This document shows, piece after piece, positions 5,908-8,580 of a stretch of 8,580 bases of DNA. The position numbers and the translations under genes are program-made. Origin of the DNA: UBA2450 sp045132035. GTDB taxonomy: Bacteria > Bacillota_I > Bacilli_A > RFN20 > CAG-826. Position 1 is the stretch's first letter; each line of letters opens with the position of its first letter. The DNA lies in assembly GCA_045132035.1 (NCBI GenBank), contig JBGURM010000083.1, positions 1-8,580 of the forward strand, written 5' to 3'. The notes below the pieces were generated by a model. The model worked only from the letters and a program-made list of their open reading frames with translations, searched no databases and was not told where the DNA came from.

Positions 5908-5936
5908 GTGAATGAAATGTGAAGGAGTTAGGTAAT

Positions 5937-7355
5937 ATGACTGATTTATTAACTATTTCTGAAAAGCTTCATTGTGAATTAAAAGAAGTAAAATGTGGTG
6001 TTCCAAAATCAATATATGAGTCCATCTCTGCCTTTGCTAATACGGAGGGTGGCAAAATATATTTAGGAATAAGTGAAAATAAACCATACAACAAAATCGT
6101 TGGTGTTTCTAATCCTGAACAATATAAAAAAGATATTATTAACACTGTCCATAATAAGACAAAGGTTTCATATCCTGTTATTGAAGATGGTGATATAGAA
6201 ATTAAAAATATAGAAGGAAAGAAGATTGTTATCATTAATGTGAATGAAGCTCCTAAAAGCATCAAACCAGTTTATTTAAATGGATCTTTATCCGAAAGCT
6301 TTGGAAGGAGTGGTGATGGTGATTATTTACTAACAAAGAATCAAATCAAATACTTGCTAAATGATAACAATGAAGATAGTTATGATCTTCTTATTAATTC
6401 AAAAGGATATTCATTTAAGGATGTAAATATTGAAACATTACATTCATATAGAAAAGAATTGAATTCTGTTTTCCCTAATAACATATATATTCACTTAAGT
6501 GATGAACAATTTTTGATTAATACTGGACTATTAATAAATAGTGAAGGAAAAAATGTTTTGAGTAACGCAGCGGTTATTTTATTAACCGACTATTCCAAAA
6601 TAGTGTCTATTTTCCCTAACTATCTTTTTGATTATCAACGTAATGTTACTGGAAATAGCAAATGGGACAATCGAATTGTAAGCGATGAACCAACATGGTC
6701 AGGCAATTTATATGATTTTTACCAACTGGTGTTTAAAGATTTGTATACAGATATTCCATCTAGTTATGTTTCTAATAATGGACAAAATATTGGAAAATCA
6801 TTAATGATTGATTGTATTAAAGAAGCGTTAGCGAACGCTTTCTCTAATCATTCATTCTTCTTGTCCACTCCGTTAAAGATTATTAGAAACTCAAATAGTT
6901 TAACTGTCACTAATTCTGGAAGGATGCTTGTTAAAAAAGAAAGAGCAATTCTTGGTGGAATATCAATAGCGAGAAACCAAGCAATAATTACATTCTTCAG
7001 AAGAATTGGAGTCGCTGATAGAAGTGGAACAGGAATTCCAAAAATGTATCATGCGATGGAGAAAAATGGTTTTCCTGAACCAATAATTGTTGAAAATACC
7101 ACTCCAGAAGATTCAACAACAGTAGTGTTGAACTTCACCCCTAATCTATATTCAAAAGATTCAAAGATTGAAAATGATATTGTTTATATCGTGATGAAAC
7201 ATAGAGACACTGGTATTAGCATTATTGATATAGCGGTAGAATTAAATGTTTCTAGACAATATGTTTCTTCTATAGTGAATAGACTTATTCAACAAAATAG
7301 ATTAATTGATAACGGTAAAGCCACTAAAGGAAGATTAATATTCATTAATGAATAA
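5937..7355 (+). CDS. AlbA_2/GHKL ATPase/winged-helix protein (COG2865-like, Schlafen AlbA_2 family)
   Basis: A 472-residue putative nucleic-acid-binding regulator. The N-terminal AlbA_2 domain (about 1-125) carries the signature CELKEVK (13-19) followed by SAFANTEGGKIYLGISE (31-47). A middle linker leads to a GHKL-type ATPase domain, roughly 285-400: N-box-like EALANAFSNHSF (296-307), NSGRM (326-330), then FFRRIGVADRSGTGIPKM (353-370). Relative to the usual EALxNAxxHRDY, the HRDY is NHSF here, so ATP hydrolysis may be altered. The C-terminus (about 413-472) is a winged helix with IIDIAVELNVSRQYVSSIVNRL as its HTH core; this quote spans residues 429-450 except that it is listed here as IIDIAVELNV plus SRQYVSSIVN. 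An in-frame GTG six codons upstream was rejected because AAGGAG lies 9 bases before this ATG and overlaps that GTG region. It is transcribed alone: own promoter in a repeat array, terminator just after. Autorepression through the array is plausible; function is unproven. Confidence 0.88.
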   Translation: MTDLLTISEKLHCELKEVKCGVPKSIYESISAFANTEGGKIYLGISENKPYNKIVGVSNPEQYKKDIINTVHNKTKVSYPVIEDGDIEIKNIEGKKIVIINVNEAPKSIKPVYLNGSLSESFGRSGDGDYLLTKNQIKYLLNDNNEDSYDLLINSKGYSFKDVNIETLHSYRKELNSVFPNNIYIHLSDEQFLINTGLLINSEGKNVLSNAAVILLTDYSKIVSIFPNYLFDYQRNVTGNSKWDNRIVSDEPTWSGNLYDFYQLVFKDLYTDIPSSYVSNNGQNIGKSLMIDCIKEALANAFSNHSFFLSTPLKIIRNSNSLTVTNSGRMLVKKERAILGGISIARNQAIITFFRRIGVADRSGTGIPKMYHAMEKNGFPEPIIVENTTPEDSTTVVLNFTPNLYSKDSKIENDIVYIVMKHRDTGISIIDIAVELNVSRQYVSSIVNRLIQQNRLIDNGKATKGRLIFINE

Positions 7356-7376
7356 AAAATCCAAATAGATAGAAAT

Positions 7377-7413
7377 GGTGAGTGATTATTGGAAAACACT
7401 CATCTTTTCTTTT
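7377..7413 (+). terminator. Intrinsic terminator of the AlbA_2/GHKL gene
   Basis: GGTGAGTG (7377-7384) pairs with CACTCATC (7397-7404), eight pairs with one G-U and a 12-base loop, followed by TTTTCTTTT. An outer pair, AAATAGAT (7363-7370) with ATCTATTT (7417-7424), brackets the structure. The hairpin begins about 20 bases after the stop codon. Confidence 0.85.
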
Positions 7414-7448
7414 GGAATCTATTTCTTCTTAGGTTGCACTCTTTACAA

Positions 7449-7488
7449 TGTAGTAAAATGTAGTAAAATGTAGTAAAACGTAGTAAAA
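7449..7488 (+). repeat. Four 10-bp tandem repeats immediately upstream of the second AAA ATPase
   Basis: TGTAGTAAAA occurs at 7449, 7459 and 7469, and a fourth copy with one change, CGTAGTAAAA, at 7479. The array ends three bases before the GGA of the ribosome binding site. The period of about one helical turn and the position suggest an operator. A TACAAT at 7444-7449 overlaps its first base and could be a -10, though no good -35 accompanies it. The repeats would then lie in the 5' leader. Confidence 0.85.
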
Positions 7489-7501
7489 AAGGATTGATCA
7501 T

Positions 7502-8580
7502 ATGGAACTTAAAGGCACTGTTTCAATCAAAAGAATTAATGGACAAGAATATTATGTCTATCAATATCGTGATAATGGAGTGATGAGAAATAAAACTCTT
7601 TCTGCGGAAGAAGCTTACTCATTGTCTTTTAGGTTACGTTATTCAAAGCAATATGATATTAACGAATTAGATTCTTTTAAGTTTAAAACTGACGTCCAAT
7701 ATGGATTAAAGCTATATACGTTATTAGAAAAATATAAGTCTTTTAAACATCGCTTTGTTTTTAAAGAAATCAAAGATTTCCTTTATGACCAATCCAAATT
7801 AGGAAAAGTTTTAGCGTTATATGGACTAAGAAGAACTGGGAAAACCACTTTGATATTTCAAAGTGTCATCGATATGAATCTTGAAGATTTTTCAAAAGCC
7901 GTATATATCAAAATATCTCAAAAAAATACTTTCTATGATTTAATGAATGATTTGGATTTTTTAACTACTCATGGGTTTAAGTATATCTTCATTGATGAAG
8001 TCACATTATTAACTGATTTTAATTCTTTATCTTCCACTCTTTCAGATATATATGGTCTAAGAAGCAAGATTGTCCTTTCTGGCACTGATTCATTAGGTTT
8101 TATGATTAGTAAATACCATGAATTATATGACCGTGTGATATTGATTCACACCACATATATTTCATATAAAGAATTTTCTATGGTTTTAGGAATCGATTCA
8201 ATTGACACATATATTGAATTTGGTGGATTAATGACAATCGAAGGGAATAAATATAACGAAAACAATTATTTAGGTGATGAACCTATTAACGAGTATGTTG
8301 ATAGCGCAATCGCGCATAACATTGAACATTCACTAAAATACTATAACGATGGTGAACATTTTCATTCCCTTTATTCCTTATATGAAAAAGGCGAACTCAC
8401 TAATGTTATTAACCGTTTGGTAGAAGACACAAATCATCGATTTGCGATTTCTGTTATCGAAAGAGCGTTTAAGTCTTTTGACTTTGGTTCATTAAAGAAT
8501 CTTTTAAAAAAGTCTACTAATCCCTCTATCTCATCTTCTTTAGATGAGTTAGACGAAGAAAAAGTTGTTTCGTTATTAAT
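7502..8580 (+). CDS. AAA-type P-loop ATPase with small basic N-terminal domain (3' truncated by window end)
   Basis: An open frame from ATG 7502 to the window edge: 359 codons with no stop. AAAAGGA ends 8 bases before the ATG. Residues 1-33 (SIKRINGQEYYVYQYRDNG at 8-26) resemble the short basic beta-strand domain found at the start of DUF6788-type and some transposase-linked proteins, proposed to touch nucleic acid. The ATPase core follows: Walker A GLRRTGKT (108-115), Walker B YIFIDEVTLL (161-170) with Asp165-Glu166, sensor-like VLSGTDSLGF (191-200), and ISYKEFS (220-226), the counterpart of PFSFREF in the ATPase at 1761. It is thus related to the AAA_14 group but diverges beyond about residue 240, and its C-terminal domain is not visible. 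It has its own upstream repeat array and follows a terminator, so it is a separate unit from the AlbA_2 gene. Function unknown. Confidence 0.85.
   Translation, partial: MELKGTVSIKRINGQEYYVYQYRDNGVMRNKTLSAEEAYSLSFRLRYSKQYDINELDSFKFKTDVQYGLKLYTLLEKYKSFKHRFVFKEIKDFLYDQSKLGKVLALYGLRRTGKTTLIFQSVIDMNLEDFSKAVYIKISQKNTFYDLMNDLDFLTTHGFKYIFIDEVTLLTDFNSLSSTLSDIYGLRSKIVLSGTDSLGFMISKYHELYDRVILIHTTYISYKEFSMVLGIDSIDTYIEFGGLMTIEGNKYNENNYLGDEPINEYVDSAIAHNIEHSLKYYNDGEHFHSLYSLYEKGELTNVINRLVEDTNHRFAISVIERAFKSFDFGSLKNLLKKSTNPSISSSLDELDEEKVVSLL

Noticed and set aside
5919..5936. GTG start six codons upstream for the AlbA_2 gene
   Set aside because: The AAGGAG ribosome binding site overlaps these codons and is correctly spaced for the ATG at 5937.
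5969..6265. Open frame of 98 codons on the minus strand inside the AlbA_2 gene
   Set aside because: It is antisense to the conserved AlbA_2 domain and has no start signals.

Overview
The window looks like the chromosome of a low-GC, fermentative anaerobe of the Bacillota. Erysipelotrichales or a related Mollicutes-like gut lineage is plausible but not proven. The reasons are strong AT bias, the rplM-rpsI pair followed by CCA-encoding tRNA genes, AAGGAG-type ribosome binding sites, a fused AdhE, and accessory ATPase families common in such genomes. The complete genes read through with the standard bacterial code: TGG is used for Trp and no TGA is read through.

Layout. Positions 1-1158 are conserved core: the end of ribosomal protein L13, complete S9, a terminator, then a promoter driving tRNA-Ile(GAU), tRNA-Val(CAC), tRNA-Thr(UGU) and tRNA-Leu(UAG). 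A hairpin/U-tract lies between Thr and Leu and a strong terminator follows Leu. Positions 1159-1760 hold no intact gene. This stretch contains a frameshifted remnant of the C-terminal winged-helix tail of an AlbA_2/Schlafen-type ATP-binding protein (its 12-bp tandem repeat encodes Asn-Asp-Lys-Ile repeats), a possible second relic, and a promoter surrounded by inverted repeats. That promoter serves an AAA_14/DUF4143 ATPase (1761-2960).

This ATPase converges on adhE (3092-5689, minus), the bifunctional acetaldehyde/alcohol dehydrogenase; a near-perfect bidirectional terminator separates them. Divergent from adhE is an AlbA_2/GHKL/winged-helix protein (5937-7355) whose promoter lies inside an array of TTGACAAAT repeats. 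After its terminator, four 10-bp tandem repeats lead directly into a second AAA-type ATPase (7502 to the window end, incomplete) with a small basic N-terminal domain.

How the parts fit. The core genes serve translation, and AdhE regenerates NAD+ by reducing acetyl-CoA to ethanol. The three nucleotide-binding accessory genes are not one operon. Each has its own upstream repeat or palindrome array and its own transcription signals, which suggests independently acquired, probably self-regulated modules inserted around adhE and beside a tRNA cluster. Their function is unknown. Nothing here proves a defence system or any other named system.
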